From: Candidatus Thorarchaeota archaeon SMTZ1-45
GTDB taxonomy: Archaea > Asgardarchaeota > Thorarchaeia > Thorarchaeales > Thorarchaeaceae
Assembly: GCA_001563335.1 (NCBI GenBank)
Contig: LRSL01000013.1
Location: 39,583 to 103,582 of the forward strand
Direction of reading: 5' to 3'
Length of the DNA stretch: 64,000 bases
The translations under genes and the position numbers were made by a program. This document shows positions 8,809 through 16,768 of this stretch, in pieces (the first letter of the stretch is position 1; each line of letters opens with the position of its first letter). The notes under the pieces are model-generated. The model was given only the letters and a program-made list of their open reading frames with translations. It had not been told where the DNA came from and searched no databases.

Positions 8809-10161
8809 ATGGACAAATCTCGTGTTCTGATTGGTGAGAAGCCTGTCATCTCAATGGATGTAGTTGATGGCAAGATTCGACTGACATGGGAAACCTCACT
8901 TCTCAAAAGAACACTTGATCATAACATCTCAAAGTGTGTCGGCTGTAGCCTATGCTTGCCATGTCCTTGGGAGGCAATCACCCTTGGTCCAATACAAGAA
9001 ACTGCATCAGGTCGCATTGAGGGTGCGCCATTGGTAAATGTAGACCCAGATGTCTGTACCTTCTGCGGTTTGTGTGACTCCTCTTGCATTTTTGGAGCAT
9101 TTGAAGCAAAGTATGAAGGTGACAGTGCAGTCAATGAGTTCATTCGGATTGAAGGAACACACGAGATTGATGAGGAAAAATGTGCTCCCTGTTTATTATG
9201 CGCCAAGATTTGTCCCACAGACTCTCTTGAAGTAGAGGTCAAGGTTGATCGAAAAGAGAGTCTTGTGACCTACAAAGGTGAAGAACATGCTGAAGGTACA
9301 ATAAAAGTAGATGAGGATAAGTGTTCGTATTGTGGTCTCTGCGAGCTTTTGTGTCCTGAAGCTATCAAGATTTTCTGGTCTGACGAAGTAAAACCTCCTG
9401 ACTTCAGACCAGCGGTTGGAATTAGAGTCGATGAGGATCACTGCGATTATTGTGGTCTTTGTCAAGATATCTGTCCTGATGATGCGATTGAGGTAAAATG
9501 CACCGAGTCGAGCACTCGAGAGATAAAGCAACCAACCATAACTGGAAAGTTGACACATAACGATGAAACCTGCTTGAAATGTGGACTGTGTGCAATTGTC
9601 TGCCCATATGAGGCATTGAAGGTTGAAAAACCATTCACAGGGGAAGTCAAAATTCCTCAACTTGAGAAATGTGATCCAACAGGATGCAATAACTGCTTCA
9701 ATATATGTCCAGTAGATGCAATCTACCCTACCGGCACAGCAGATAAGATTGCCATACTTGACCATTGTGTTTACTGTGGAGCTTGCGAACATTCCTGTCC
9801 CTATGATGTTCTTGATGTGCAGCGAGAGGGATACAAGCTAGATGAGCTCGAGCGAGAAAGAGAATGGGAACGTGCACGTAGGCTCTTCTTTGATGCAGTC
9901 ATAGGTAAAGATCCACCACCAAGTGGTCTCTTTGAGAGAGATATTTCTGTAAAACCTATTCAGAGACTTCAGGTTAAGACATCATCCCGAAAAGATTGGG
10001 AATCTGAAGATGGTGAACGAAATAGAGCTATGTTGTCTGCAAAGCGAGTTAAAGAATTACTGAAAGATGATCCTCGTCTACATCTACAGCTTGAACGGGG
10101 TAACACTGAGAAAGTTGTTGAAAGGATTAGGAACTCTCAAGAAGTGACTCAAGAGGAGTGA
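8809..10161 (+). CDS. fwdF: Polyferredoxin FwdF-like with eight 4Fe-4S motifs
   Basis: 450-residue electron wire. Eight cysteine clusters are readable: CVGCSLCLPCP, CTFCGLCDSSC, CAPCLLCAKICP, CSYCGLCELLCP, CDYCGLCQDICP, CLKCGLCAIVCP, CNNCFNICP (with an upstream Cys) and CVYCGACEHSCP. FwdF of methanogens also has eight, arranged to carry electrons between Hdr and the formylmethanofuran dehydrogenase core. A charged C-terminal tail of roughly 110 residues lacks cysteines. ATG at 8809 follows hdrA by four bases with an upstream GGGAGGTGAT site, so the two are co-translated. Its 3' end overlaps convergent fwdD by 35 bases. Confidence 0.9.
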   Translation: MDKSRVLIGEKPVISMDVVDGKIRLTWETSLLKRTLDHNISKCVGCSLCLPCPWEAITLGPIQETASGRIEGAPLVNVDPDVCTFCGLCDSSCIFGAFEAKYEGDSAVNEFIRIEGTHEIDEEKCAPCLLCAKICPTDSLEVEVKVDRKESLVTYKGEEHAEGTIKVDEDKCSYCGLCELLCPEAIKIFWSDEVKPPDFRPAVGIRVDEDHCDYCGLCQDICPDDAIEVKCTESSTREIKQPTITGKLTHNDETCLKCGLCAIVCPYEALKVEKPFTGEVKIPQLEKCDPTGCNNCFNICPVDAIYPTGTADKIAILDHCVYCGACEHSCPYDVLDVQREGYKLDELEREREWERARRLFFDAVIGKDPPPSGLFERDISVKPIQRLQVKTSSRKDWESEDGERNRAMLSAKRVKELLKDDPRLHLQLERGNTEKVVERIRNSQEVTQEE

Positions 10162-10525
10162 CTTCATCTTCAGTTCTAGTTACTGTTAAAGAAACTCCAT
10201 GAAATTGTGGTGGTGAATCATCAACTGGAATCGAAACGAGTGCAAGAGCCCAGGGACCATATGGGATGACTGCTAATCCCTCAGTGACTTTCTCATCACT
10301 ATAAGCAGCTAGAACAATATGTCCTGCTTTAGATTTGATACTCGCATGACCTCCATCCTTAAGACCCAATCTCTGTAGATCGACCTTGTTCAATCTCACT
10401 CTAGCTGCACTGGTGAGGAACTCATTTGAGAGGATATTTCTAGCAGACTCTACATCCGCTTCAAAGGAGTGAGCAATGACTAGCTTCAGCTCAACATGTG
10501 GGAATAGAAAATCACCTAATGCCAT
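10127..10525 (-). CDS. fwdD: Formylmethanofuran dehydrogenase subunit D-like (molybdopterin-dinucleotide binding)
   Basis: 132-residue double-psi barrel protein that closes over the pterin cofactor in Fwd complexes. VRLNKVDLQRLGLKDG, then KSKAGHIVLAA, and GLAVIPYGPWALALV match the family's conserved core. ATG at 10525 begins where FwdD homology begins; an ATG 13 codons upstream at 10564 is possible but neither has a convincing ribosome site. Convergent with fwdF, overlapping its last 35 bases. With fwdB-like and fwdF nearby it supports a partial Fwd complex; fwdA and fwdC are not in the window. Confidence 0.82.
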   Translation of the reverse strand: MALGDFLFPHVELKLVIAHSFEADVESARNILSNEFLTSAARVRLNKVDLQRLGLKDGGHASIKSKAGHIVLAAYSDEKVTEGLAVIPYGPWALALVSIPVDDSPPQFHGVSLTVTRTEDEVTPLESLLESS

Positions 10526-10659
10526 ATCTAAGTCATCCGAGCTATCGTGTATTTTATGATGCATATTATGTTTCTGTTATCACGATTTATCTATTGAGCC
10601 GCAATCAGCACGCTTTTTTAACATATGAGCGTTGGATTTCTAATTCACAGGTGGTTTCA

Positions 10660-11442
10660 GTGCGAATCGGAACGATATATGGCGATGTGTTTGCGGAACG
10701 AGTCATTGGAAATCTGATCAATTTCAAGACATTCTGTGAGGGTTGCGAGCCTGTTTGTGCTGAGTGCAGGAGTGGCTATGGTTCGTTTGTTGGTGATATT
10801 GTAAGCATTCACCCCACTGATCCTCCCTCTCCAACTATGATTGAAAATCCTGAAGAGTTCATTAAGAACCTAAATCTAACTCCCTGCGATCTTCTCCTGA
10901 TTGTAGCAATCCATCATGATCTCCTAGCAGCTGTCGATTTGTTGGTTGAAGCCACTGGTGCAAAGGCGGTCTTAGTACCAATAGAAGATCCCACTTGGGT
11001 GCCACCTGGTTTAAGAGCGCAAGTGAAAGAAACTCTGGACAATATAGGTATTGAATCAGCTTTTCCCAAACCATTCTGTACACTTGAACTTGGAGAAGGG
11101 AAGCTAATCGATGAATTCATCCAGACCTATAAAATCGGAAGTCCAATTCACTATGTAGACATGAATGACGATGTAATTGCTGAAATTGGTCCAGTAAGGT
11201 CCGCCCCATGCGGTTGCACTTGGTATGTAAGTCAAAAAATCAGAGGGAAATCAATATCTGATACTGATGCACTATTTGATGAGATTGCGAAAGCACACCA
11301 CTCATATCCGTGTACTGCATCAATGGCAAAGGATAGAGAGATTGGAGATGCTCTCCTTCATATTGCTGGATACAATGCACGCTATGCAGTCTGTAATGCG
11401 ACTGGGATTAAGGATTGCAAGTTCTCCACCGACAAAAACTGA
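10660..11442 (+). CDS. DUF166 family protein
   Basis: 260-residue cytosolic protein of the archaeal DUF166 family, function unknown; older annotations sometimes call it thymidylate-synthase-like. Visible landmarks are FCEGCEPVCAECR near residue 30, which could bind metal, and the C-terminal PCGCTWYV, HHSYPCTASM and DALLHIAGY blocks. GTG at 10660 is chosen because AGGTGG lies just upstream and the conserved RIGTIYGD begins immediately; longer frames add a non-conserved stretch. It precedes the DUF3786 gene by ten bases. The cysteine richness and position beside Wood-Ljungdahl genes suggest a metal- or redox-linked role, which is inference. Confidence 0.75.
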   Translation: MRIGTIYGDVFAERVIGNLINFKTFCEGCEPVCAECRSGYGSFVGDIVSIHPTDPPSPTMIENPEEFIKNLNLTPCDLLLIVAIHHDLLAAVDLLVEATGAKAVLVPIEDPTWVPPGLRAQVKETLDNIGIESAFPKPFCTLELGEGKLIDEFIQTYKIGSPIHYVDMNDDVIAEIGPVRSAPCGCTWYVSQKIRGKSISDTDALFDEIAKAHHSYPCTASMAKDREIGDALLHIAGYNARYAVCNATGIKDCKFSTDKN

Positions 11443-11452
11443 GTGATGATAA

Positions 11453-12094
11453 ATGCCAGACGAGATATACGATTATTGGATGGTCGTAGCAAAGGACCTT
11501 GCTGTGAGATTTAATATCGACCAGTTTGATACGAGCTCTGCTATGTGGAGTTGGGACAATTTCTCTGAGGACATTCAATCTCTGAGGAGTAGGTTAGGAC
11601 TAGGTGACATGAATGCCGAGATTCTTGGATTGAGATTAGATTTTGAAACTGGTGAGGTTTATGATGTGCTAGTGGACAAACCTTCACACAGTAGTCGTTT
11701 AATACCATACCTGTTCTATTACAGTAAAGCAAAGGATGAGGGGATAAGTGGCGAGTGGGTCAAGTTCAATACACTTCGTGGATCTTGGGCATGTAGATAC
11801 TCATTCGATGAAGAAGATGTGGGCAAACTAATCACAGTCTTCAATGAGAATCAGGATGCAATGTTTGCTGCCATTGAGAAATTGGGTGGAAAGCGAGTCG
11901 ATTTTGGAAACGCTGCGTTTGAGGTATCATTCCTTCCATATGTGAAGGTGCTCTTGATTTTCGAGGAGGCTGATGAAGAATTCCCTGCAGATGTTAGGTT
12001 ACTCTATGATTCAAACTCAGTCTTCTATCTACCACATGAATTACTAGGAACTATCAGTTGGTTTCTCGCGGAACGAGTTATGAAAGCCATCTAA
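11453..12094 (+). CDS. DUF3786 domain protein
   Basis: 213 residues, no membrane segments. The C-terminal half (AFEVSFLPYVKVLLIFEEADEEFPADV then YLPHELLGTISWFLAERV) matches the DUF3786 pattern found in anaerobes, often near CODH/ACS or corrinoid enzymes. ATG at 11453 lies ten bases after the DUF166 stop (TGAGTGATGATAA before it), so the two form a short operon. No catalytic residues can be pointed to. Function unknown. Confidence 0.7.
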   Translation: MPDEIYDYWMVVAKDLAVRFNIDQFDTSSAMWSWDNFSEDIQSLRSRLGLGDMNAEILGLRLDFETGEVYDVLVDKPSHSSRLIPYLFYYSKAKDEGISGEWVKFNTLRGSWACRYSFDEEDVGKLITVFNENQDAMFAAIEKLGGKRVDFGNAAFEVSFLPYVKVLLIFEEADEEFPADVRLLYDSNSVFYLPHELLGTISWFLAERVMKAI

Positions 12095-12160
12095 GAATCT
12101 GCAAAAAGTGCATTTTACATCACATATCCGTTCGAAAACGAAAAACGAAGTTCCAAATTC

Positions 12161-12257
12161 GCCCTAGGGCTTTTAAGGCGGATGTTTTTCAGTATTGCTT
12201 GCAAAGTAAACCAGATTTGTGTTCCTGTTAGTCATTTTTCAGACACATAATCTGGTT
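12161..12257 (+). promoter_or_regulatory. Promoter palindrome and leader hairpin upstream of a Gfo/Idh gene
   Basis: A perfect ten-base palindrome GCCCTAGGGC (12161-12170) touches a TATA-like TTTTAAGG (12171-12178). Further down, AACCAGATTTGTG (12209-12221) pairs with CACATAATCTGGTT (12244-12257) as a 13-pair stem with one bulge around a 22-base loop. If transcription starts about 25 bases after the TATA box, the hairpin is in the 5' leader of the gene at 12289. Operator and leader-control roles are inference. Confidence 0.5.
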
Positions 12258-12288
12258 AACATGAAAAGTTACAAAGGCGAGGAACAAA

Positions 12289-13347
12289 ATGACTGAAAAA
12301 GTTTTGAAGACCGTCTGTGCTGGAGTAGGTTTTGTTGGCGGTGCAGCTCATGTTCCATCATTCCGTAAGGTACCTAACTCTCAATTATATGGCCTACTAG
12401 CCAGGAAGGGTAGGGACAGTGAGAAGTATGCTTTGAAATTGAAGGAAAAGATGGCGAAGAAAGATAATTTCGACATCAAGATCTACTACGATTGGAGTGA
12501 TGTCTGTAAAGACCCTGAAGTTGATGCTGTATGTGTTGCTACACCTACACCATTCCACTATCCAATGGGCAAAGAAGCACTTGAAGGTGGTAAACATGTC
12601 TACTTGGAAATGCCAATAGCTCCAAAACTCAAGGAAGCCGAAGAACTGGGTAAACTTGCGGAGAAGAAGGGCGTGGTCCTCATGCCTATCCTGAATTTCA
12701 GACGTTGTCCTGGTTATTTGAAGGCAAAGGAACTCCTTGATTCTGGTGCGATTGGAAAACCGATTGCTATCACATTTAGAGAGTTTATTGCCGCAGAGGA
12801 TTTAGCGGACCAGTGGCCTCTAAGTGGATGGGCTTGGGACATTGAAAAGGCTGGAGGGTATCCAGATTACACGTTATCAGTATGGAGTCTTGATATGCTT
12901 CAGTGGTTCTTTGGCAGTCCTCTCGAAAACGTCCAGTGGACTGCAAACTACAAACCCATAGAAGGGATTAATGATTTCAAAGGTTACCAAACTGTGGGAA
13001 TAATGAAGTTTGCCAATGGCGTAGTTGGTACAACAATGCTTGGATCAACTGTAGCAAAAGGTCTAGATCTCAGCAGGTTTGAGATTTTTGGAAACAATGG
13101 CAAAACCATTCTTGTTGATTGGATTCCAAGTAAAAACCGAGAGGTCTTTGATGTAACCCTCTTTGGTAAGGATGATGATAAAGAGAATTGGCAGGTTGAA
13201 GGACCGGGTCCACAAATTTGGGGACACAAACAAATGATCTCTCACTTCGTCCAAGCGTGTCTTGGTAACGAGAAACCCGAGTGTGGCTACAAAGATGCAA
13301 TTGCAGCACAAAAGTGGGCAGATAAGATTGTAAGCAATCTTATGTAA
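12289..13347 (+). CDS. Gfo/Idh/MocA-family oxidoreductase, active-site Lys replaced
   Basis: 352-residue NAD(P)-dependent sugar or cyclitol dehydrogenase-type protein: N-terminal Rossmann fold (VCAGVGFVGGAAHVPSF), then the Gfo/Idh alpha/beta domain. The family's EKP motif, whose Lys takes part in catalysis, reads EMP here (YLEMPIA, about residue 105). WDIEKAGGYPDYTLSVWSLDMLQW matches the substrate-side GGG-x-DxG-H region but without the usual His. So it may catalyse another reaction or bind ligand only. ATG at 12289 has GGCGAGGAAC upstream. A perfect hairpin terminator follows the gene. Confidence 0.82.
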   Translation: MTEKVLKTVCAGVGFVGGAAHVPSFRKVPNSQLYGLLARKGRDSEKYALKLKEKMAKKDNFDIKIYYDWSDVCKDPEVDAVCVATPTPFHYPMGKEALEGGKHVYLEMPIAPKLKEAEELGKLAEKKGVVLMPILNFRRCPGYLKAKELLDSGAIGKPIAITFREFIAAEDLADQWPLSGWAWDIEKAGGYPDYTLSVWSLDMLQWFFGSPLENVQWTANYKPIEGINDFKGYQTVGIMKFANGVVGTTMLGSTVAKGLDLSRFEIFGNNGKTILVDWIPSKNREVFDVTLFGKDDDKENWQVEGPGPQIWGHKQMISHFVQACLGNEKPECGYKDAIAAQKWADKIVSNLM

Positions 13348-13364
13348 CGAGGTCTATCTAATAT

Positions 13365-13396
13365 AGAGGGGGATTTCCCCTCTTATCCTATTTTTT
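13365..13396 (+). terminator. Hairpin and T-run terminator
   Basis: AGAGGGG (13365-13371) pairs with CCCCTCT (13377-13383), followed by a T-run at 13391-13396. It lies between the convergent Gfo/Idh and metallophosphoesterase genes and ends the former. Confidence 0.7.
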
Positions 13397-13412
13397 CATT
13401 GGTATACTGGCT

Positions 13413-14393
13413 CTACTTCCAAATATGGATAGAAACCTTTTCGTCTTCAATTTTCAAATATGAACCACGTGTGCTCAGCCAACATCCCGCATCAGCAACC
13501 ATTGTTTCCTGACTAATATATGGTGTATGACCATGACCACTAATCAGGAACTCGTCATCCTTTAGATCCACTGTAAGTGAGGCCGCCTTTCGCTTTATTT
13601 GATTCGCCTCATTTGCTAGGCGAGGTGGCAAGGATGTTCTATTCGGATATGGATCGATATTTCGAAGCATTTGTTCCCAGTCTGTGTTGAACTTCTCTAT
13701 CTCGCTTAACAACCTTGAACTTCTATGAGCAACATCTTCAATATCACTTACTTCTTTGAGCAACTCCCATTCATATTGTAGCCCTTTCTTTTCCTCTTTC
13801 ATACTTCCATCAAGAGGTCCAGCGAGCTCCTTTTCAATAGCTATCTGAGTTTCGTGACTAATATTTCTCACTTTATTTCTCGTCTTCTCTGGTAGGGTTT
13901 CAGCAAAACGATAGATTATATTCCATACATCTGAAAGGTCTTGATCACCACTGTCCACAAGACACATAGCTTGACTAAAGACCTCGTAGAAACTTAATGC
14001 AGACCAATAGTCGATTTGATGACCATGAATGAATCTTAGTTTAAGTCCATCGCTCTGAATCTCTAGGGTTTCTGAAACCTTATCTAATACTCCTGTGGAG
14101 CTCTCAGGAACTAAAGAAGAGTTCTGATTCAGTATGCTGAGAATTGCATAGTCATGATTTCCTACCAAGTAATTCTTCGTCATATCTAGTCCACTAAGCT
14201 CTGTGAGAACATCTAAATTCTGTTGCAAAACGTGTGAGTTTGTATATCTCCACAAATCCAGAATATCTCCAAGCAAAACAATACGAGAAATATCACTCTG
14301 ATTAGGTTCCAGGAATTGGTGGATAAATTCATAGAATCCCGATTTATTTGCCATTTGACTTCCCAAATGCAGGTCAGCTAAAACGATAATCAT
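13413..14393 (-). CDS. Calcineurin-like metallophosphoesterase
   Basis: 326-residue phosphoesterase. The metal-binding blocks are readable in order: LADLHLG at the N-terminus, LLGDILDLW, LVGNHDY, FIHGHQIDYW and near the C-terminus SGHGHTPY. Between the last two lies a long helical insert of roughly 120 charged residues, which could be a cap or partner-binding region. ATG at 14393 has GAGG eight bases upstream; an upstream frame extension of 12 codons lacks such a site. It follows nikR by ten bases and may be co-transcribed with it. Substrate unknown. Confidence 0.85.
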   Translation of the reverse strand: MIIVLADLHLGSQMANKSGFYEFIHQFLEPNQSDISRIVLLGDILDLWRYTNSHVLQQNLDVLTELSGLDMTKNYLVGNHDYAILSILNQNSSLVPESSTGVLDKVSETLEIQSDGLKLRFIHGHQIDYWSALSFYEVFSQAMCLVDSGDQDLSDVWNIIYRFAETLPEKTRNKVRNISHETQIAIEKELAGPLDGSMKEEKKGLQYEWELLKEVSDIEDVAHRSSRLLSEIEKFNTDWEQMLRNIDPYPNRTSLPPRLANEANQIKRKAASLTVDLKDDEFLISGHGHTPYISQETMVADAGCWLSTRGSYLKIEDEKVSIHIWK

Positions 14394-14403
14394 GCTATCT
14401 TCC

Positions 14404-14838
14404 TCAATGATTATGTGGATGATTTTCATCTTCTCCCTCAGGCAAGAAGAAGGTGAAGAGTCTTACATACTCGATTCCTTTCAGCCCTGAAATCTTGTTT
14501 GCTAGATCTTCAATTGGTTCTTTCTTTCCTCTCAGTGTGATCACTTCCAAACAATGACTTTTCGAAACATGGACGTGAACAGTGGAAACTACATTAGCAT
14601 GTCCATCATGTTGTACTCTCATGAGTTCCGCCATCAACTTTGGTTTATGTTGATAGACTATGTTCAAACTAGCCATGGTGCCCTCTTGATTTTCCTCCCA
14701 TTCAGTTTGCGAAATAAACTCCCGCATTGCATCTCTGATTGCTTCCGATCTACCAACATATTTCTTCTTCTCAACCAGCTTGTCAAACTTCTCCAACAAA
14801 TCCTCTGGAACTGATACACCAAATCGCTTGAGTGCCAT
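14404..14838 (-). CDS. nikR: NikR nickel-responsive transcriptional regulator
   Basis: 144-residue regulator with an N-terminal ribbon-helix-helix (KRFGVSVPEDLLEKFD, YVGRSEAIRDAMREF) and a C-terminal ACT-like metal domain. The nickel site is intact: QHDGH, then VHVHVSKSHC gives the His, His-x-His and Cys ligands of NikR. ATG at 14838 is preferred because the RHH starts right after it; the frame runs 41 codons further upstream but across the promoter. It faces the cbiM-type importer genes, so it probably represses them when nickel is plentiful. A His/Glu-rich tail (EDENHPHNH) may bind extra metal. Confidence 0.93.
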   Translation of the reverse strand: MALKRFGVSVPEDLLEKFDKLVEKKKYVGRSEAIRDAMREFISQTEWEENQEGTMASLNIVYQHKPKLMAELMRVQHDGHANVVSTVHVHVSKSHCLEVITLRGKKEPIEDLANKISGLKGIEYVRLFTFFLPEGEDENHPHNH

Positions 14839-14887
14839 AACACGAATCACCCATAATAGTAACACGATTTCACTAGAAGTAACACAC
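14838..14887. promoter_or_regulatory. Three direct repeats between nikR and cbiM, candidate NikR operator
   Basis: TAACACGA occurs at 14838-14845 and 14860-14867 and TAACACAC at 14880-14887, spaced 22 and 20 bases apart, about two helical turns. The second and third share AGTAACAC. They fill the region between the divergent nikR and importer genes. The regular spacing suggests cooperative binding, most simply by NikR; that is inference, since bacterial NikR sites are inverted repeats of different sequence. Confidence 0.45.
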
Positions 14888-14933
14888 TTAAGTAAATATG
14901 TTTGCATCTTTGAAGTGGAAAGGTGCGAGAAAA

Positions 14934-15641
14934 ATGCATGTTCCTGATGGTGTGTTACCATTTTGGGTCTATATCCTCTTCATAGCCATTAGTCTTCCAA
15001 TGCTTGGATTTGCAATTCGTAATGTCAACAAGCGGTTTGATGATAGATTAACTCCCTATATGGGAGTATTAGCAGCAGTAATATTCGCCGCGCAATTTGT
15101 AAACTTCCCAGTCCCTCCCTCAAGTGGGCATCTTGTGGGCACGACGCTTCTTGCTGTGTTGCTTGGACCATGGGCTGCAATGGTGATAATGGCATTAGTT
15201 CTGTTTGTCCAAGCTCTATATGGTGATGGAGGATTACTTGCATTTGGTCTCAATTTCTTCAATATGGGCATCTTGGGTGCCATCTTTGGATGGGGGATTG
15301 CAATGGTCATTTTCAAAGGACTAGCCAGATTTCAAGATGAGAAAATATCTGTTCTTGTTGCGACTTCAATTTCTGCATTCATTACAACAGTAGCGACAGC
15401 TTTTGTGTTGGGTCTTGAATTACTTGCAATTCCTGGATTGAGTTTTGATTTTGTGTATATCATTACTGGTATTCACGGACTCATAGCTGTCGGTGAGGCT
15501 ATCCTTACATTTGTGATACTCCTTTACTTTGTCAAAGCATCACCAAAGATGATTTCCTTCCTAAAAGGCAGTGATACTGGTAAGGCTCTCAGAAGATCAA
15601 AAAAGTTAGAAATTGAACCAACACTCGAGGAGGGAATTTGA
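14934..15641 (+). CDS. nikM: Nickel/cobalt ECF importer substrate-binding subunit CbiM/NikM
   Basis: 235-residue membrane protein, about seven hydrophobic segments. The N-terminus MHVPDGVLPFW is the hallmark of CbiM/NikM, where the amino terminus and His2 coordinate the metal; therefore ATG at 14934 is the start even though the frame opens 12 codons earlier. AAGGTG lies upstream. PSSGHLVGTTL near residue 65 holds the other conserved His. Followed by the small N subunit, Q and O genes. Nickel rather than cobalt is inferred from the facing nikR and the nearby nickel enzymes. Confidence 0.9.
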   Translation: MHVPDGVLPFWVYILFIAISLPMLGFAIRNVNKRFDDRLTPYMGVLAAVIFAAQFVNFPVPPSSGHLVGTTLLAVLLGPWAAMVIMALVLFVQALYGDGGLLAFGLNFFNMGILGAIFGWGIAMVIFKGLARFQDEKISVLVATSISAFITTVATAFVLGLELLAIPGLSFDFVYIITGIHGLIAVGEAILTFVILLYFVKASPKMISFLKGSDTGKALRRSKKLEIEPTLEEGI

Positions 15642-15928
15642 TGGATAGGAACACCAATTTGAGGATATTAATCCCTGTTATTGTACTACTGTTTACGATT
15701 ATATCTGTCCTGATTTTGACTGGTCTTGCCTCTGAGAATCCTGATGGATTCGAATGGTCGTTGTTCGAATGGGCTGGAATCGCAGAGCCTGAAGGCGGGT
15801 TTGGAGGTATATTCTCCTTTCTTGGAGAAGGTCCTCTTGTAGATGTCGTAACAGGAGGCATAGGAATTGTTGCAATTCTAGTAATTGCCTACCTTTTCTT
15901 CAAATTCACTTCTCTTAGAACAGAATAA
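15641..15928 (+). CDS. nikN: Small ECF importer subunit NikN/CbiN-like (PDGLE type)
   Basis: 95 residues with two membrane helices (about 9-29 and 70-90) and an outside loop. The segment SENPDGFEW resembles the PDGLE motif of NikN proteins. ATG at 15641 overlaps the nikM stop (TGATG) and has GAGGAGGG upstream, indicating coupled translation. It assists metal capture by the M subunit. Confidence 0.82.
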   Translation: MDRNTNLRILIPVIVLLFTIISVLILTGLASENPDGFEWSLFEWAGIAEPEGGFGGIFSFLGEGPLVDVVTGGIGIVAILVIAYLFFKFTSLRTE

Positions 15929-15982
15929 TCCACCTTATAGATTAACATCAACAAATGGAACGAATCTCGGAGAAATATAATA

Positions 15983-16768
15983 ATGGCAACATTCCTATTA
16001 CCCTTTAGCGAAGGCCGAGCGAATATGCAACGGTTTTCACCAACAGCTACTTTACTATTTGCAATTGGTTTAGGAATATACATTGCCATCCAAACAAATC
16101 CCTATACTGTTCTCTTAATTCTGCTATTGATATTTGCTGGAGGACTCATCTCCTATACAAGATGGAGGGTAGTTCTTTCTCTTGCAGCTAAATTCGAACT
16201 CCTCATTCTATTTTGGATGTTCTTTATGCCTTTTCTATACGGAGAAACAGTGATACTTTCAATAGCTCATCCTTGGGGATCTTTGAATGTGTATTATGAA
16301 GGTCTTTCGTTTGGAATTCTAATTGGTCTTAGAATGATGACAATGGTTATGCTCTTTATATCCGTTCTCTCTCATATGTCACTTACTGAGTTCATCGGAG
16401 CATTACGTACTTTGCGAGTTCCAAATATAATTCTTGGCTCCCTACTGATAATGCTTCGGTATATCCCACTATTCATGACTGAGCGGAAACGTATGCATGA
16501 TGCACAACATCTACGCGGTTATAGTCATGGTAAACGGTTTGAACGAATCAAGTCCCTAGGTTATCTTGTTGGTACAACTATCAATCGTTCATTTGAAAGA
16601 AGTGCAAATGTCTATGATGCCATGAGTCTTCGAGGATTTGGAAAAGGGCCGATGGTATCAGGTAGTGGTTTCAAGCGTACTGACATTCTTCTCCCAGCCT
16701 TATTGCTCGTCTTTGTTCTAAGTCTTCCTTTTCTAGTTTCAATAATTATGGAGGTCCTAATGTTATGA
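15983..16768 (+). CDS. nikQ: ECF importer transmembrane coupling subunit CbiQ/NikQ
   Basis: 261-residue EcfT-type protein: four to five hydrophobic segments in the first 130 residues and near the C-terminus, with the coupling helices carrying the family's arginine-containing motifs (GYSHGKRFERIK and DAMSLRGFGKGP, an xARG/xRG-type pair). It links the M subunit to the ATPase. ATG at 15983 is used; ATG at 16025 (MQRFSP) is an alternative with similar support. Its stop overlaps the ATPase start by four bases. Confidence 0.87.
   Translation: MATFLLPFSEGRANMQRFSPTATLLFAIGLGIYIAIQTNPYTVLLILLLIFAGGLISYTRWRVVLSLAAKFELLILFWMFFMPFLYGETVILSIAHPWGSLNVYYEGLSFGILIGLRMMTMVMLFISVLSHMSLTEFIGALRTLRVPNIILGSLLIMLRYIPLFMTERKRMHDAQHLRGYSHGKRFERIKSLGYLVGTTINRSFERSANVYDAMSLRGFGKGPMVSGSGFKRTDILLPALLLVFVLSLPFLVSIIMEVLML

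Noticed and set aside
1..10525. Methanogenesis, suggested by Fwd and Hdr homologues.
   Set aside because: No mcr or mtr genes in the window, and FwdB lacks its usual ligand; Wood-Ljungdahl metabolism explains the block.
12261..12296. Twelve-codon frame (ATG to TGA) overlapping the Gfo/Idh start.
   Set aside because: No ribosome site of its own, and likely chance; kept only as a note in the leader finding.
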